64,000 nt of DNA from JBFMHP01 sp040752855 (GTDB lineage: Bacteria > Pseudomonadota > Gammaproteobacteria > RBG-16-57-12): positions 62,001 to 126,000 of the forward strand of contig JBFMHP010000025.1 in the NCBI GenBank assembly GCA_040752855.1, written 5' to 3'. Positions 9,647 through 18,535 of the stretch are shown in pieces. Below the pieces are notes generated by a model. It was not told where the DNA came from. It did not search any database and saw only the letters and a program-made list of their open reading frames with translations. Position 1 is the stretch's first letter, and every line of letters begins with the position of its first letter. Position numbers and translations under genes: made by a program.

Positions 9647-10837
9647 TTATAAGGTGGTGATGAAATCGCGGATGCGTCCGGCGGCCTCGATGCATTCCTC
9701 CACTGGCGCGACCAGGGCGATGCGCACGCGATCGGCCCCGGGCACGATGCCATCGGCCAGGCGCGACAGATACACACCTGGCAACACGGTCACATGCTGT
9801 TGCGCGAATAGCCTTTGGGCGAAGGTCTCGCCATCGATCGGCGTGCGCAGCCAGAGATAAAACGCGGCGTCGGGGTGCTGCACCTCCAGCACTGGTTGGA
9901 GGATTTTCAGCACCGCGTCGAACTTCTCGCGGTACAAGCGGCGGTTCTGGATGACGTGCGCCTCGTCCGCCCATGCGGCGACGCTGGCCGCCTGTACGGT
10001 GGTGGACATGGCGCAGCCGTGGTAGGTGCGATACTTGAGGAATTTCTCCAGCACCTGGGCGTCGCCGGCGACAAAACCGGAGCGCAGGCCTGGCGCGTTA
10101 GAACGCTTCGACAGGCTGTGAAAGACCACGCAGCGTTTGAAATCGCTGCGCCCCATCTGTGCGGCAGCCTGGAGCAACCCCGGCGGGGGATTGTGCTCGT
10201 CGGGATAGATCTCGGAATAACATTCATCGCCGGCGATGATGAAGTCATATTCATCCGCGAGCCGGATCAGACGCTGCAACGCCTCGATGCCGATGACCGC
10301 GCCGCTCGGATTGCCGGGAGTGCAGATGTAGAGCAGTTGGCACTGTTTCCACACCTCGGGCGGCACGGCGTCGTAGTCGGCCAGCCCGTTGGCGTCGATA
10401 TTGACGTAGTGCGGTTGCGCCCCGGCCAGCAGGGCCGCGCCTTCGTAGATCTGATAAAACGGATTGGGCATGACTACCGTGGCCGGTCGGCGACGGTCGA
10501 TTACCGCCTGGGCGAAGGCAAACAACGCCTCGCGGGTGCCGTTGACCGGGATGACCTGGGTCTCCGCATCGACACTGCTGTGCGGGAGGTCGAAACGCCG
10601 GGTCAGCCACTGGGCGATCGCCTGGCGCAATGCGGGTTGGCCCTTGGTGGTGGGGTAGTTGGCCAGACCATGGGTATGACCGATCAGGGCCTCGGTGATC
10701 ACGCCCGGCGTGGGGTGCTGCGGTTCGCCGATCGACAAGGTGATATGCGGCAGACCGGGCGGGGGTGTGATGCCCGCCTTCAACTTGGCCAGACGCTCGA
10801 AGGGGTAGGGCTGCAATTTGTCTAGGTCTGGGTTCAT
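9647..10837 (-). CDS. dapC: Succinyldiaminopimelate transaminase
   Basis: 396-residue fold-type I PLP aminotransferase. It interconverts N-succinyl-L-2-amino-6-oxopimelate and N-succinyl-LL-diaminopimelate with glutamate. The Schiff-base region is FHSLSKRSNAPGLRSGFVAG (Lys in SLSK), and the PLP-contact segments NPFYQIYEG, CTPGNPSG and DECYSEIY are present. First gene of dapC-dapD-(yffB-like). It is divergent from the exporter at 10932 with a 94-bp shared promoter region. Enteric bacteria use ArgD for this step, so a dedicated dapC is a lineage hint. Confidence 0.94.
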   Translation of the reverse strand: MNPDLDKLQPYPFERLAKLKAGITPPPGLPHITLSIGEPQHPTPGVITEALIGHTHGLANYPTTKGQPALRQAIAQWLTRRFDLPHSSVDAETQVIPVNGTREALFAFAQAVIDRRRPATVVMPNPFYQIYEGAALLAGAQPHYVNIDANGLADYDAVPPEVWKQCQLLYICTPGNPSGAVIGIEALQRLIRLADEYDFIIAGDECYSEIYPDEHNPPPGLLQAAAQMGRSDFKRCVVFHSLSKRSNAPGLRSGFVAGDAQVLEKFLKYRTYHGCAMSTTVQAASVAAWADEAHVIQNRRLYREKFDAVLKILQPVLEVQHPDAAFYLWLRTPIDGETFAQRLFAQQHVTVLPGVYLSRLADGIVPGADRVRIALVAPVEECIEAAGRIRDFITTL

Positions 10838-10931
10838 CGGGTGTCTGTCTGAAAAGTGGCGAATATGTTAAGTTTTGGTCCCGCTTTGGCGATATGCTGA
10901 AGTAAGGACAAAATATAAAGGGTCTATTATA

Positions 10932-11828
10932 GTGCATCACCCAAAACTGGCGAAGTCCGATTTGTTGCCAGTGTTCTTGCTGCTGTTCAGCGCCAGCATG
11001 TGGGGCCTGATCTGGTATCCACTGCGCATTCTGGAGCACCACGGCCTCTCTGGTCTCTGGTCGACCCTCATCATGTACGCTGCGGCGCTGATTCCGGCGC
11101 TGTTTCTGCTTACCGGGCGCTGGCGCGAGTTCGCGCAACACCCGTGGTTGTTGCTGCTCATCGCGCTGGGCAATGCCTGGTGTAATGTCGCGTTCATCCT
11201 GGCGGTGCTCGACGGGACGGTCGTGCGCGTGCTGTTGCTGTTCTATCTCTCCCCGTTGTGGGCGACCTTGCTGGGGATGCTGCTGCTCGGCGAGCGTCTG
11301 AACCGCACGGCCGTGCTGACCTTGGCAATCGCGCTGATCGGCGCGCTAATCATGCTCTGGGAACCGGAGTACGGCATGCCTTGGCCGAAGGATCGCGCCG
11401 ATTGGCTGGCGCTGTCGGCGGGTGTGGGTTTTGCGTTTTCCAATGTGCTGGTGCGCAAGCTCTCGCATGTGTCGGTCAGGGTCAAGGCGGCCTCGACCTG
11501 GATCGGGGTGAGCGTGCTGGCCGTGATTTGGATCGTCGTCAGCGGCACGCCGGTGCCCGCGGTCGAGTTTACCGTGGTTGGCGGCGCGGCCCTGCTCGGT
11601 GTGCTGGGAATCGCCAGCATGACCCTGGCGGTACTTTATGGCGTAAGTCACATGCCAGTACACCGATCCTCCGTCATACTGTTGTTTGAAATCGTGGTCG
11701 GAGCGGTCTCATCCTTGCTGCTGACCGATGAGGTTGTGTTGCCGCGCGAATGGATCGGCGGCGTGCTGATCATCTTGGCGGCTTATTTATCCACCCGGGA
11801 TCATCTCAATGAACGTGCCGGTCATTGA
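10932..11828 (+). CDS. DMT-superfamily (EamA) transporter
   Basis: About 298 residues and ten hydrophobic helices arranged as two EamA repeats (about 10-135 and 150-290). Each repeat ends in the typical pattern (LLGERLNRTAVLTLAIALIG; VVLPREWIGGVLII). This is an inner-membrane metabolite or drug exporter; substrate not predictable. GTG at 10932 is preferred because AAAGGG lies nine bases upstream and it gives the family length; an upstream in-frame TTG at 10875 would add 19 polar residues. Its 3' end overlaps the VOC gene by 20 bp, so they are co-transcribed. Confidence 0.88.
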   Translation: MHHPKLAKSDLLPVFLLLFSASMWGLIWYPLRILEHHGLSGLWSTLIMYAAALIPALFLLTGRWREFAQHPWLLLLIALGNAWCNVAFILAVLDGTVVRVLLLFYLSPLWATLLGMLLLGERLNRTAVLTLAIALIGALIMLWEPEYGMPWPKDRADWLALSAGVGFAFSNVLVRKLSHVSVRVKAASTWIGVSVLAVIWIVVSGTPVPAVEFTVVGGAALLGVLGIASMTLAVLYGVSHMPVHRSSVILLFEIVVGAVSSLLLTDEVVLPREWIGGVLIILAAYLSTRDHLNERAGH

Positions 11829-12189
11829 CCATATCGCACATGTCGGACTGTTGGTGAGCGACACGCAGCGCGCCCTCGATTTTTATCATGGGGTTTTGCG
11901 GCTCAGCCAAGTGGAGCGGCCCGACCTGGGTTATCCCGGCGCCTGGCTGGCGGTCGGCGCGCAGCAGATCCATCTGATGGAACTGCCCAATCCCGATCCG
12001 ACCGAGGGGCGGCCGGCACATGGCGGGCGTGATCGCCACATCGCGCTGACGGTGGCGGATCTCGGCGATCTCGAAGCGGCGCTGAAGGCGGCCGATGTTT
12101 CGTTTACCCGGAGCATGTCGGGGCGGGCGGCACTGTTTTGCCGCGATCCGGATGGCAATGCGCTGGAGTTCGTGCAGTTGCGGCGTTGA
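11809..12189 (+). CDS. VOC (glyoxalase/bleomycin-resistance) family protein
   Basis: 126 residues forming one vicinal-oxygen-chelate module of two beta-alpha-beta units. Likely metal ligands are His in IAHVGLLV, His in QQIHLMELP, His in DRHIALTV and Glu in ALEFVQL. The general layout matches small dioxygenase or glyoxalase-like proteins. It starts inside the end of the exporter gene, so translation is probably coupled. The substrate is unknown. Confidence 0.85.
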   Translation: MNVPVIDHIAHVGLLVSDTQRALDFYHGVLRLSQVERPDLGYPGAWLAVGAQQIHLMELPNPDPTEGRPAHGGRDRHIALTVADLGDLEAALKAADVSFTRSMSGRAALFCRDPDGNALEFVQLRR

Positions 12190-12206
12190 TGGAGCGGAGG
12201 TAGGGG

Positions 12207-13034
12207 ATGCGTGTCGAGATACATAAACTGAAACTGCCGAAGGTCTCACATGTCGGCATTCAGGTGCTGGAGGCCCTTTCCAAAGAGGACTTCAACCTCA
12301 ACGACGTAGCCGAACTCGTACTGCAAGACCCGGCGCTGACCGGCATCCTGATCAAGTATGCCAATTCGCCGCTCTACCGGCGCTATGTGGAGATCACCAA
12401 TGTGCGCAAGGCGATCAATCTGCTCGGCATGAAGAACGTGAAGCTCACCGTGACGGTCGCGGCGATGCGCGCCTTCACCATGGTGCCGTGCAAGGCGATC
12501 GAGGCGTTTTGGGAGCACAGCTTCAACATCTCGGTGGCCTGCAAGCTGATCGGCACCAAGGTCAGCCGCGCGCTGGCCGATGATTTCGAGTTTACCGGCA
12601 TCATCCACGACCTCGGTCCGCTGACTATCGCCGCGAATTATCCGCGCGAGTACGATGCCCTGCTCGCCAAGGCCGAGGCCGAAGGCATCCCCGTCAATGT
12701 CATGGAAGAAAAACTCTTTGAGTTCGCGCGCGCGGAATTCATCGACTGGACCGAGTCGAACCTGCACCTGCCGCCGATCTCGATGCAGGCGCTCAAACTC
12801 TTTCATGGCATCGACCTGCCCACGGCCAAGCGTGAGGCGCAGCTGCATTATGCGGTCCTGGCCCTGGCGCACCTCATGGACAATGAGCTCCGGGAGGAGG
12901 CGAAGCAGCGCTCGTTGCAGCAGATGCGGGAGCAGAAATCCGCCCTGTGCAAGCTGGTTGGCCTTGGGGATGAGGCCTGGGATGAGGTCAAGACCGAGTA
13001 TCGTGAGGTGCTCGCCGAGCGCTATCAATTGTAA
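12207..13034 (+). CDS. HDOD domain signalling protein
   Basis: 275 residues almost entirely occupied by an HDOD domain (about 5-215). Hallmarks are VLQDPALTGILIKYANSPLY, the NVRKAINLLGMKNVKLTV helix and FTGIIHDLGPL. HDOD domains resemble HD phosphohydrolases but lack the full metal set, and occur in chemotaxis, c-di-GMP and stress signalling. No additional sensor domain is fused. Follows the VOC gene by 17 bp with GGAGGT in the gap, so it is probably in the same operon. Confidence 0.88.
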   Translation: MRVEIHKLKLPKVSHVGIQVLEALSKEDFNLNDVAELVLQDPALTGILIKYANSPLYRRYVEITNVRKAINLLGMKNVKLTVTVAAMRAFTMVPCKAIEAFWEHSFNISVACKLIGTKVSRALADDFEFTGIIHDLGPLTIAANYPREYDALLAKAEAEGIPVNVMEEKLFEFARAEFIDWTESNLHLPPISMQALKLFHGIDLPTAKREAQLHYAVLALAHLMDNELREEAKQRSLQQMREQKSALCKLVGLGDEAWDEVKTEYREVLAERYQL

Positions 13035-13036
13035 AA

Positions 13037-13097
13037 ACGTAGCCTGGTTAGAGCGTCAACGAAACCCGGGTTCCGCTTCGCTCCACCCAGGCTACGT
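13037..13097. repeat. Palindromic intergenic element with 11-bp inverted ends
   Basis: ACGTAGCCTGG at 13037-13047 is repeated in inverse orientation at 13087-13097, and the palindrome AACCCGGGTT lies between. It almost fills the gap between the convergent HDOD and glnD genes, so it may serve as a transcription end or be a mobile REP/MITE-like unit. Elements of this type recur in many proteobacterial genomes, from memory. Confidence 0.75.
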
Positions 13098-13101
13098 GTT
13101 C

Positions 13102-15756
13102 TTACTGATCCAACTGCCGGATGATCGCCTGCTCCAACTGCTTGAGTTGTTCCGGATCGACGATCTTCTTGTTGTCCTGCCCCGTAATAAAAAAGGTGTC
13201 TTCCACCCGTTCGCCGAAGGTGCCGATCTTGGCTTTTTGCAGCTTCACGTGACACTCCCATAGCGCCGCGCCGATACGCGCCAACAGCCCCGGGCGGTCC
13301 GAGGTGGTGACCTTCATCACCGTGTGGCGGCTGATGTTGTCGTCCTGGAAGCTGACCTGGGTGGGGATCGGAAAGTGCTTCAGCGCGCGCGGGATGTGTT
13401 TGACGATGCGCGGCGGCTGGCTCGCGTCCATCGCCAGGAATTTCTTCACGCAGTGTTCGATCTCGCGCAGCGCGCGCTGGTCGGAGATCGGCTCGCCTTC
13501 ACTGTCGAGCACGATGAAGGTATCGAGCACGAATCCGTCGGCCGAGGTGATGATGCGCGCCTCCACGATGTTGAGATCGAGCTGGCCGATCGCGGCGGTG
13601 ACGCGGGCGAACAGATAATCACGGTCGCGGGTATAAATGAAGATCTCGGTGCCGCCGCGCCGCGTCATTTGGCGGATGATGACCAGCGGGAGTTGCTCCG
13701 GCTTGGCGGTGACGATGTGGCGGGTCTGCCAGGCGATCTCATCGGCGGAGTGCACCAGAAAATATTCTTCGTTGAGACGGCTCCAGACCGCCTCGGCCGC
13801 CTCCTTGCCGATGCGGTGCAGGCGCAGTTCTTCGATGGCCGTCTGCTGGTTGTGCTGGATGCGCTCGATCTGCTCCAGCGGATTGTCCAGGCCGCGCTTG
13901 AGGGCGCGCGCCGTGGCGCGATAGAGCTCTTTTAACAGCGCATCCTTCCAGGAATTCCACACCGCGGGGCTGGTGGCGCGGATGTCGGCGACGGTGAGCA
14001 GATAGAGTTGATCGAGCCGCTCGATGGTTTTGATCTGCGCCGCGAACCGGTTGATGACCTTGGTGTCGCTTAGATCGTTGTTTTGCGCCGTGACCGACAT
14101 CAGCAGGTGATGGCGCACCAGCCAGCACACTACATCGGTGTCTTCGGCATCGAGGCCATGGCCTGCGCAGAATTCCCGCGCCGTGACCTCGCCGAGCACC
14201 GAGTGATCGCCGCCGCGACCTTTGGCGATGTCGTGGAAGATCGCCGCAATGTAGAGCAGCTCGGGTTTTTTCAGATAATGAAAACGGCTGCTGCACAGCG
14301 GGAATTCGTGCGTGTATTCCGGCACCGAGAAACGCCGCACGTTGCGCAGCGCGCGCAGGATGTGTTCATCCACGGTGTAGACATGAAACAGATCGTGCTG
14401 CATCTGCCCGACAATGCGATTGAAGGCGGGCAGATAGGCGGCCAGCACGCCGTAACGATGCATGCGGCGCAGTTCGTGGGTCACGCCCACGGGTTGGCGC
14501 AGGATCTCGATGAAGAGCTGCTGATTGGCGCGATTGGCGCGAAATTCTTCATCGATCAGGTAGCAATGGTTGCGGATCTGGCGGATCGTGCCGGCGCGCA
14601 CGCCTTTGATCTGCTGGTTCTGGCACAGGATCAGAAAGATCTCCAGCAGCGCGCTCGGGGCGGTGGTGAAGACGTCGGCGCGGGTTGCCTCCAGAAAGCC
14701 TTTGCGGATTTGAAAACGCTCGTTGATCGGCTTGGCTTCGTCCGAAGTGGATGCATACAGGATTTCTTCCTTGAACAGCTGCAGCAACATTTCGTTGAGA
14801 CGGCTGAGTTCCATGATGTTGCGGTAATAGTCCATCATGAAATGTTCCACCGCCAGACGGTGGTCGTGATCGGTGTAGCCGAACATCCGGGCCAGGGTGC
14901 GCTGATGGTCGAACAGCAGCCGGTCTTCGCGCCGCCCGGTGATGTTGTGCAGCGCGATGCGGATGCGCCAGAGAAACTCCTGTCCGTCGTGGAGTAGCTG
15001 ATATTCCGTTTGAGTGAGGAAACGGTGCGCGACCAGATCGTGCAGCGTGTCCGCGCCGAAATGGCGCTTGGCGACCCAGCCGATGACCTGGATATCGCGC
15101 AGCCCGCCCGGGCCTTCCTTGATGTTGGGTTCGAGGTTGTAGGCGGTGTCGTGGAATTTATGGTGTCGTGTGACTTGCTCCTGCAGCTTGGCGGCGAAGA
15201 ATTCATCGCTTGGCCAGATGCTGTCGGGGCCGGTGCGCCGGCGCATGGTGTCGAACAGTTCGCGCGAACCGTGCAGCAGTCTGGCCTCCATCAGGTTGGT
15301 GGCGACTGTGATATCACTCAGCGCCTGGGACTCGCATTCGGAGAGGGTGCGCACACTGTGACCGACTTCTAGCCCGATATCCCACAGCATGGTCAGAAAC
15401 GGCTCCAGCGCCGCACACAGCGCGGGGTCCTGTTCATCGGTGAGCAGGATCATGATGTCGATATCCGAGCGCGGCAGCAGTTCGCCGCGGCCGTAACCGC
15501 CCACCGCGACCAAGGCAAACTGGTCTTCCATGGCCGGGGGGACGTGCATGCACCAGGCCTGGATTAGCAGTTGATCGATCAGCCAGGCGTGTTGTTGGAC
15601 CAGAAGGCTGGGGCTGACGCCCGCCTCGAATTCCTGGCGCAGGTGTTGGTTTGATTCTTTCAGGGCCTCGCGGAAGACGGGGATGGGCTTGTTCGTCGCA
15701 GTAAGACGCGCGGCGAAGGCCGCACGATCGAAGAGCTCGGGGCCGGGGGCGTTCAT
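13102..15756 (-). CDS. glnD: Bifunctional PII uridylyltransferase / uridylyl-removing enzyme
   Basis: 884 residues, full length. It uridylylates PII proteins when glutamine is low and removes UMP when glutamine is high. The nucleotidyltransferase domain carries GGYGRGELLPRSDIDI (86-101) with its two catalytic Asp. An HD domain near the middle (IFHDIAKGRGGDHSVLG) performs uridylyl removal. Two C-terminal ACT domains sense glutamine (REDUCED spacing typical; segments beginning EIFIYTRDRDYLF and VMKVTTSDRPGLLARI). The start overlaps the map stop by 4 bp, as in the map-glnD arrangement of other gammaproteobacteria. Confidence 0.97.
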   Translation of the reverse strand: MNAPGPELFDRAAFAARLTATNKPIPVFREALKESNQHLRQEFEAGVSPSLLVQQHAWLIDQLLIQAWCMHVPPAMEDQFALVAVGGYGRGELLPRSDIDIMILLTDEQDPALCAALEPFLTMLWDIGLEVGHSVRTLSECESQALSDITVATNLMEARLLHGSRELFDTMRRRTGPDSIWPSDEFFAAKLQEQVTRHHKFHDTAYNLEPNIKEGPGGLRDIQVIGWVAKRHFGADTLHDLVAHRFLTQTEYQLLHDGQEFLWRIRIALHNITGRREDRLLFDHQRTLARMFGYTDHDHRLAVEHFMMDYYRNIMELSRLNEMLLQLFKEEILYASTSDEAKPINERFQIRKGFLEATRADVFTTAPSALLEIFLILCQNQQIKGVRAGTIRQIRNHCYLIDEEFRANRANQQLFIEILRQPVGVTHELRRMHRYGVLAAYLPAFNRIVGQMQHDLFHVYTVDEHILRALRNVRRFSVPEYTHEFPLCSSRFHYLKKPELLYIAAIFHDIAKGRGGDHSVLGEVTAREFCAGHGLDAEDTDVVCWLVRHHLLMSVTAQNNDLSDTKVINRFAAQIKTIERLDQLYLLTVADIRATSPAVWNSWKDALLKELYRATARALKRGLDNPLEQIERIQHNQQTAIEELRLHRIGKEAAEAVWSRLNEEYFLVHSADEIAWQTRHIVTAKPEQLPLVIIRQMTRRGGTEIFIYTRDRDYLFARVTAAIGQLDLNIVEARIITSADGFVLDTFIVLDSEGEPISDQRALREIEHCVKKFLAMDASQPPRIVKHIPRALKHFPIPTQVSFQDDNISRHTVMKVTTSDRPGLLARIGAALWECHVKLQKAKIGTFGERVEDTFFITGQDNKKIVDPEQLKQLEQAIIRQLDQ

Positions 15757-16526
15757 CGCGATGTTGTTTCCTCACGGCGCAGCGTCAGGACTTCCACGCC
15801 GCTGTCGGTGACCAGCAGCGTGTGTTCCCATTGCGAGGACAGGCTGCGGTCCTTGGTAATGACAGTCCATTTGTCGGGCAGCAGCGTCACCGCCGCCTTG
15901 CCGGCGTTGACCATCGGCTCGATGGTGAAAGTCATCCCCGGCTCCAGCACCATGCCGGTGTTGGGTTGGCCGTAATGGAGGACTTGTGGCTCCTCATGGA
16001 AGTTGCGCCCGATCCCATGGCCGCAATACTCGCGCACTACGGAAAAACCGTGATTCTCTGCGTGGCGTTGGATGGCGTGGCCGATATCGCCCAGGCGCGC
16101 GCCGGGGCGGACCATGTCGATGCCGATCCACAGGCATTCGCGACTGATGCGCATCAGCCGTTCGGCGAGGATCGAGGGCTTGCCGACAGCGAACATCATG
16201 CTGGTATCGCCATGGAACCCGTCTTTGATCACGGTGATGTCCACGTTGACGATATCGCCGTTCTTGAGCTGCTTGTCCCCCGGAATGCCGTGGCAGACCA
16301 CATGATTGACCGAGGTACAGATGGATTTGGGAAAGCCGTGGTAGTTGAGTGGTGCGGGAATCGCCTTCTGCTGATCAATGATATACTTATGGCAGATCGC
16401 ATCGAGTTCATCCGTGGTAACCCCCGGCTGCACGTGTTCGGCGATCATCTCCAGCACCTCGGCGGCCAGGCGCCCGGCAACGCGCATCTTCTCGATCTCG
16501 GCGGGGGTCTTGATGTGTACAGTCAC
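15753..16526 (-). CDS. map: Methionine aminopeptidase, type I
   Basis: 257 residues. Removes the N-terminal Met from nascent proteins. The pita-bread fold metal site is visible: His in NYHGFPKSICTSVNHVVCHG, the two Asp in DIVNVDITV and FHGDTSMMF, His in YCGHGIGRNFHEEP, Glu in FTIEPMVN and Glu in SQWEHTLL. The length and the absence of an N-terminal extension make it type Ia. It is divergent from rpsB with a 258-bp shared regulatory region, and glnD follows with a 4-bp overlap. Confidence 0.97.
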   Translation of the reverse strand: MTVHIKTPAEIEKMRVAGRLAAEVLEMIAEHVQPGVTTDELDAICHKYIIDQQKAIPAPLNYHGFPKSICTSVNHVVCHGIPGDKQLKNGDIVNVDITVIKDGFHGDTSMMFAVGKPSILAERLMRISRECLWIGIDMVRPGARLGDIGHAIQRHAENHGFSVVREYCGHGIGRNFHEEPQVLHYGQPNTGMVLEPGMTFTIEPMVNAGKAAVTLLPDKWTVITKDRSLSSQWEHTLLVTDSGVEVLTLRREETTSR

Positions 16527-16612
16527 GGATAAGTCCTTGGAATGATTGTGTTTGACAACAGGGCTGTCGCGCCGGGCTTTGGTGCCTTGTGTGAATAATA
16601 CCGGCTAATTAT

Positions 16613-16641
16613 TTGTTGTCAGCGGGTATTTATGGTATAAA
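16613..16641 (+). promoter_or_regulatory. Candidate sigma-70 promoter of rpsB-tsf
   Basis: TTGTTG at 16613-16618 and TATAAA at 16636-16641 are separated by exactly 17 bases. The following bases are GC-rich (ATCGCCCGC), a discriminator type often linked to growth-rate and ppGpp control of ribosomal promoters. The -35 box is weak, and the start site is not known. Confidence 0.55.
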
Positions 16642-16699
16642 ATCGCCCGCTTTAAGCGCAATGATTTCCTGATTTTTATCCTCAGGATTTGTTAAATAC

Positions 16700-16784
16700 T
16701 CACATAAACCGTCACATACACCGGGTGCCTGCACGGTTGGTGTATGGGGTTTATGGAGGTTAAACCCAAACATTAGGAGTTTTC
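16700..16784 (+). promoter_or_regulatory. Structured rpsB leader (candidate S2 autoregulatory RNA)
   Basis: An 8-bp stem CATACACC (16715-16722) / GGTGTATG (16739-16746) encloses a smaller stem GTGC/GCAC. An outer arm AAACC (16706-16710) can pair with GGTTT (16748-16752). The same GGGTTTA (16747-16753) can instead pair with TAAACCC (16761-16767), giving two exclusive folds just before the TAGGAG ribosome binding site. Gammaproteobacterial rpsB leaders are known to bind S2 for feedback; that this one does is inference. Confidence 0.55.
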
Positions 16785-17537
16785 ATGACTACTGTAACCA
16801 TGCGTAACATGCTGGAAGCGGGCGTGCACTTCGGTCACCAAACCCGTTTCTGGAATCCCCAAATGGCACCGTACATCTTCGGTGCGCGCAACAAGATCCA
16901 CATCATCAATCTGGAAAAAACGCTGCCTCTCTATAAGGAGGCCATGAGCTTTATTTCCGGCGTTGCCGCCAAGGGTGGCACGGTTCTGTTCGTCGGCACC
17001 AAGCGTGCTGCGCAGGATGTGATGAAGGAAGAAGCCGAGCGTTGCGGCATGCCTTTTGTCAACCATCGCTGGCTCGGCGGCATGCTGACCAACTTCCAGA
17101 CGGTCAAGCAATCCATCGCCCGTCTGAAGGAGCTCGAGCAGAAAGCCACCGACGGCAGCTTCGCCCGTTTGAGCAAGAAAGAAGCCCTGATGTGCAGCCG
17201 CGAGCTGGAAAAGCTCGAGCGCAGCCTGGGCGGTATCAAGAACATGAACGGTCTCCCGGATGTGATCTTCGTGGTCGACACCGGCTTTGAAAAGATCGCC
17301 ATCAGCGAAGCCAACAAGCTCGGCATCCCGGTGGTAGGCATCGTCGATACCAACAACACGCCGAAGAACATCGACTATATCGTCCCCGGCAATGATGACG
17401 CCACGCGCGCCATCAAGCTCTACGTGCGCGGCGTCGCTGATGCCGTGACGGAAGGCCGCGGCGCCAGCCTGCTCCGCGCCGGCGCGATGAAGGATGAGTT
17501 TGTCGAAGTGACCGAAAACGCCCAGGCGAATGCCTAA
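16785..17537 (+). CDS. rpsB: 30S ribosomal protein S2
   Basis: 250 residues. Opening TMRNMLEAGVHFGHQTRFWN and the segments FVGTKRAAQD, RWLGGMLTN and NTPKNIDYIVPGNDDA are diagnostic of S2. The gene starts at ATG 16785 after TAGGAG. First gene of the rpsB-tsf transcription unit, followed by a terminator-like hairpin and then tsf. Confidence 0.98.
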   Translation: MTTVTMRNMLEAGVHFGHQTRFWNPQMAPYIFGARNKIHIINLEKTLPLYKEAMSFISGVAAKGGTVLFVGTKRAAQDVMKEEAERCGMPFVNHRWLGGMLTNFQTVKQSIARLKELEQKATDGSFARLSKKEALMCSRELEKLERSLGGIKNMNGLPDVIFVVDTGFEKIAISEANKLGIPVVGIVDTNNTPKNIDYIVPGNDDATRAIKLYVRGVADAVTEGRGASLLRAGAMKDEFVEVTENAQANA

Positions 17538-17565
17538 GAGGCGATAACGGCCTGAATGGGAAAGA

Positions 17566-17585
17566 GGGGGCGCTGCCCCCTTTTT
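17566..17585 (+). terminator. rpsB-tsf intercistronic attenuator hairpin
   Basis: GGGGGC (17566-17571) pairs with GCCCCC (17575-17580) around a 3-base loop and is followed by TTTTT. Placed between rpsB and tsf, it would end part of the transcripts and lower tsf relative to rpsB. A second stem without a T run, ATCTTCAC/GTGAAGAT at 17604-17625, lies in the tsf leader. Confidence 0.75.
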
Positions 17586-17648
17586 CCAAGGTGTATCCCA
17601 GAAATCTTCACATCACGGTGAAGATAAAAATCTGACGAGGATGAGGTT

Positions 17649-18530
17649 ATGAACATTTCTGCTGCATTGGTTAAGGAACTGCGTGAGCGCACCGGCTCAG
17701 GCATGATGGAATGTAAGAAGGCCTTGGTGGAAGCCAACGGCGATATCGAATTGGCGGTTGAGAACATGCGCAAGTCCGGTCTGGCCAAGGCAGACAAGAA
17801 GGCGGGTCGTACCGCCGCCGAAGGCGCCATCGTCATCAAGACCTCCAGCAACGGCAAGCGCGCCGTGATGGTTGAAGTCAACAGCGAAACCGACTTCGTC
17901 GCCAAGAATGAAGACTTTATCAGCTTCTCCAACACCGTGGCCGAAATGGCGCTGAACGAGAAGATCTCCGACGTCGAGGCACTTGCCGGCATGAAGATGC
18001 CGAGTGGCGCTACGGTCAATGAGGCGCGCACAGCCCTGGTTGCCAAAATCGGCGAGAATATCAACCTGCGCCGCATCGTGAGCGCCTCGGCCGAGAATGG
18101 CGTGGTAGGCAGCTACCTGCACGGCGGCCGCATCGGCGTGCTGGTCGAACTCGAAGGCGGCGATATCAATTTGGCGCGCGACATCGCGATGCACGTGGCG
18201 GCCAACAAGCCGGTGTGCGTCTCTGAAGAGCAGGTGCCCGCCGAGCTGATCGAGAAGGAAAAAGAAATCTTCACCGCGCAGGCGGCGGAGAGCGGCAAGC
18301 CGATGGAGATCGTGCAGAAGATGGTCGTCGGCCGCGTGAACAAGTTCCTGAAAGAGGTCACGCTGCTCGGTCAGCCGTTCGTCAAGAATCCGGATCAGAC
18401 CGTCGCCCAGCTGTTGAACGAGAAAGGCGCCACCGTGCTGGGCTTCGTCCGCATCGAAGTGGGCGAGGGTATCGAGAAGCAGACCGGCAACTTTGCCGAA
18501 GAAGTCATGGCCCAGGTTCGCGGGGGCTAA
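17649..18530 (+). CDS. tsf: Elongation factor Ts
   Basis: 293 residues, the nucleotide exchange factor of EF-Tu. The N-terminal UBA-like module (LVKELRERTGSGMMECKKAL) and the EF-Tu contact motif SETDFVAKNEDF near residues 78-90 are intact, followed by two core subdomains and the C-terminal module. GACGAGGATGAGG upstream supplies the ribosome binding site for ATG 17649. Confidence 0.98.
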   Translation: MNISAALVKELRERTGSGMMECKKALVEANGDIELAVENMRKSGLAKADKKAGRTAAEGAIVIKTSSNGKRAVMVEVNSETDFVAKNEDFISFSNTVAEMALNEKISDVEALAGMKMPSGATVNEARTALVAKIGENINLRRIVSASAENGVVGSYLHGGRIGVLVELEGGDINLARDIAMHVAANKPVCVSEEQVPAELIEKEKEIFTAQAAESGKPMEIVQKMVVGRVNKFLKEVTLLGQPFVKNPDQTVAQLLNEKGATVLGFVRIEVGEGIEKQTGNFAEEVMAQVRGG

Positions 18531-18535
18531 AGCCC

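Noticed and set aside
13102..16526. glnD-map as something unusual because of the 4-bp overlap.
   Set aside because: This arrangement is ordinary for the group.
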